Under the pieces are notes generated by a model that searched no databases, was not told the DNA's origin, and saw only the letters and a program-made list of their open reading frames with translations. Below, one piece after another: positions 43,705 through 44,141 of a stretch of DNA of 44,141 nt. The position numbers and the translations under genes are program-made. Origin of the DNA: Piscinibacter defluvii (GTDB lineage: Bacteria; Pseudomonadota; Gammaproteobacteria; Burkholderiales; Burkholderiaceae_C); assembly GCF_004011805.1 (NCBI RefSeq), contig NZ_RCHJ01000032.1, forward strand, positions 1 through 44,141, in the 5' to 3' direction. Each line of letters opens with the position of its first letter. Position 1 is the stretch's first letter.

Positions 43705-44141
43705 TCAGTCGGCCCGGAGGGCAGTGGAACTGGCCGGCGCCGCGGGCATCGCCTCACTGTCTGCCGGCGCGACGGGCGGCTCGGAGGTGGCGGCGACGGG
43801 CAGCAGCGCAGGGCCTACGCTGCCGGCACCGGCCGTCGCCGGGCTGGCGGGACCGGCCGGCCGAGCCGGCCCTGCTGGGTCGGCGGGCCTGGCCGGCTTG
43901 GCGTGGTTCACGGGCCGGGCCGGGCCGCCAGGCCGGTTCGCCCCGGCTGCGCGAGGTGGACCACCGCCGGGCTTGGCCACGCCCTGGCCTTGGCCTTGGC
44001 CTTGGCCGGCCGGGTTAGCGGGCCGGGCCCCGGGGGCGGGCCGCAGCGGGCGGCCTGCCCCGCCGGCGCCCGCGGCGCCCGGCGGCCGCGGCCGGGCGAC
44101 GGCCCCGGCGGGCGCCGTCTTGGGGTTGACCTTGGCGGGGC
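43705..44141 (-). CDS. Partial protein: A/P/G-rich C-terminal tail, truncated by the window edge
   Basis: The frame on the minus strand is open to the last base of the window, so only about the last 144 residues are seen. They are almost entirely Ala, Pro, Gly and Arg, with repeated PAGPA-type units and a GQGQGQGQG run. No domain is visible. The stop is 6 bp before the kpsE start, so it should be in the capsule export operon; a KpsT ATPase or KpsM with a disordered tail is a guess from gene order. A GTG at 43980 is an internal codon, not a convincing start. The gene's identity needs the next bases. Confidence 0.55.
   Translation of the reverse strand, partial: PAKVNPKTAPAGAVARPRPPGAAGAGGAGRPLRPAPGARPANPAGQGQGQGQGVAKPGGGPPRAAGANRPGGPARPVNHAKPARPADPAGPARPAGPASPATAGAGSVGPALLPVAATSEPPVAPADSEAMPAAPASSTALRAD
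43984..44007. repeat. Tandem 6-bp repeat
   Basis: Four units of a hexamer (one CTGGCC and three TTGGCC) lie in the coding frame of the truncated tail and give the Gly-Gln repeat on the minus strand. The copy number could vary by slippage without shifting the frame. Confidence 0.7.

Overview
The window looks like chromosomal DNA of a very GC-rich betaproteobacterium, probably Burkholderiales. The reasons are the overall composition, the Bordetella-like wlbA/wlbB/wlbC order, Kps-type capsule genes and the -10-like AAT motifs followed by GC-rich DNA ahead of many starts. No search was possible, so the taxonomy is inference. No rRNA, tRNA, CRISPR array or insertion sequence was seen.

Layout. (1) 1-5200, plus strand: the 3' end of a DUF3108 gene, an enoyl-CoA hydratase, and a four-gene MCE lipid-transport operon (STAS-MlaE permease, MlaF-type ATPase, MlaD-type MCE protein, auxiliary lipoprotein). 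(2) 5216-7292, minus strand: lysS and a PNPOx-fold flavoprotein. (3) 7370-23262, plus strand: a tightly overlapping polysaccharide operon. It holds wlbA-wlbB-wlbC homologues (UDP-2,3-diacetamido-uronic acid), a Wzx-like flippase, three GT4-like glycosyltransferases interleaved with three methyltransferases, a DegT aminotransferase, kdsD/kpsF, a small phosphoglycosyl transferase, a WbpM/CapD-type dehydratase and a KpsS-like Kdo transferase. (4) 23228-25234, minus strand: kpsC, tail-to-tail with the kpsS-like gene and overlapping it by 35 bp. (5) 25389-26174, plus strand: cysQ. (6) 26209-44141, minus strand, read from right to left: an A/P/G-rich C-terminal tail cut by the window edge, kpsE, kpsD, a second dehydratase, an SQD1-like UDP-sulfoquinovose synthase, a two-module glycosyltransferase, a GT-A protein, a degenerate sulfotransferase-like protein, a secreted protein of unknown function, a sulfotransferase with a coiled-coil tail, cysC, a GT2, a HAD phosphatase, a Nudix hydrolase, wecB and wecC.

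How the genes fit together. KpsC, KpsS, KpsD, KpsE and KdsD point to an ABC-transporter-dependent (group 2-like) capsule built on a poly-Kdo linker. WecB and WecC supply UDP-ManNAcA. The most interesting part is the sulfur chemistry in the same locus. CysC makes PAPS, the sulfotransferase-family protein would use it, and CysQ would remove the PAP by-product. A separate SQD1-like enzyme with all three catalytic residues could make UDP-sulfoquinovose. Together these predict a sulfated and possibly sulfonated capsule. The left half also carries Wzx and PglC-type genes, which belong to a different assembly logic, so two surface glycans may be encoded side by side. No Wzy polymerase, KpsM, KpsU or complete KpsT was found in the window.
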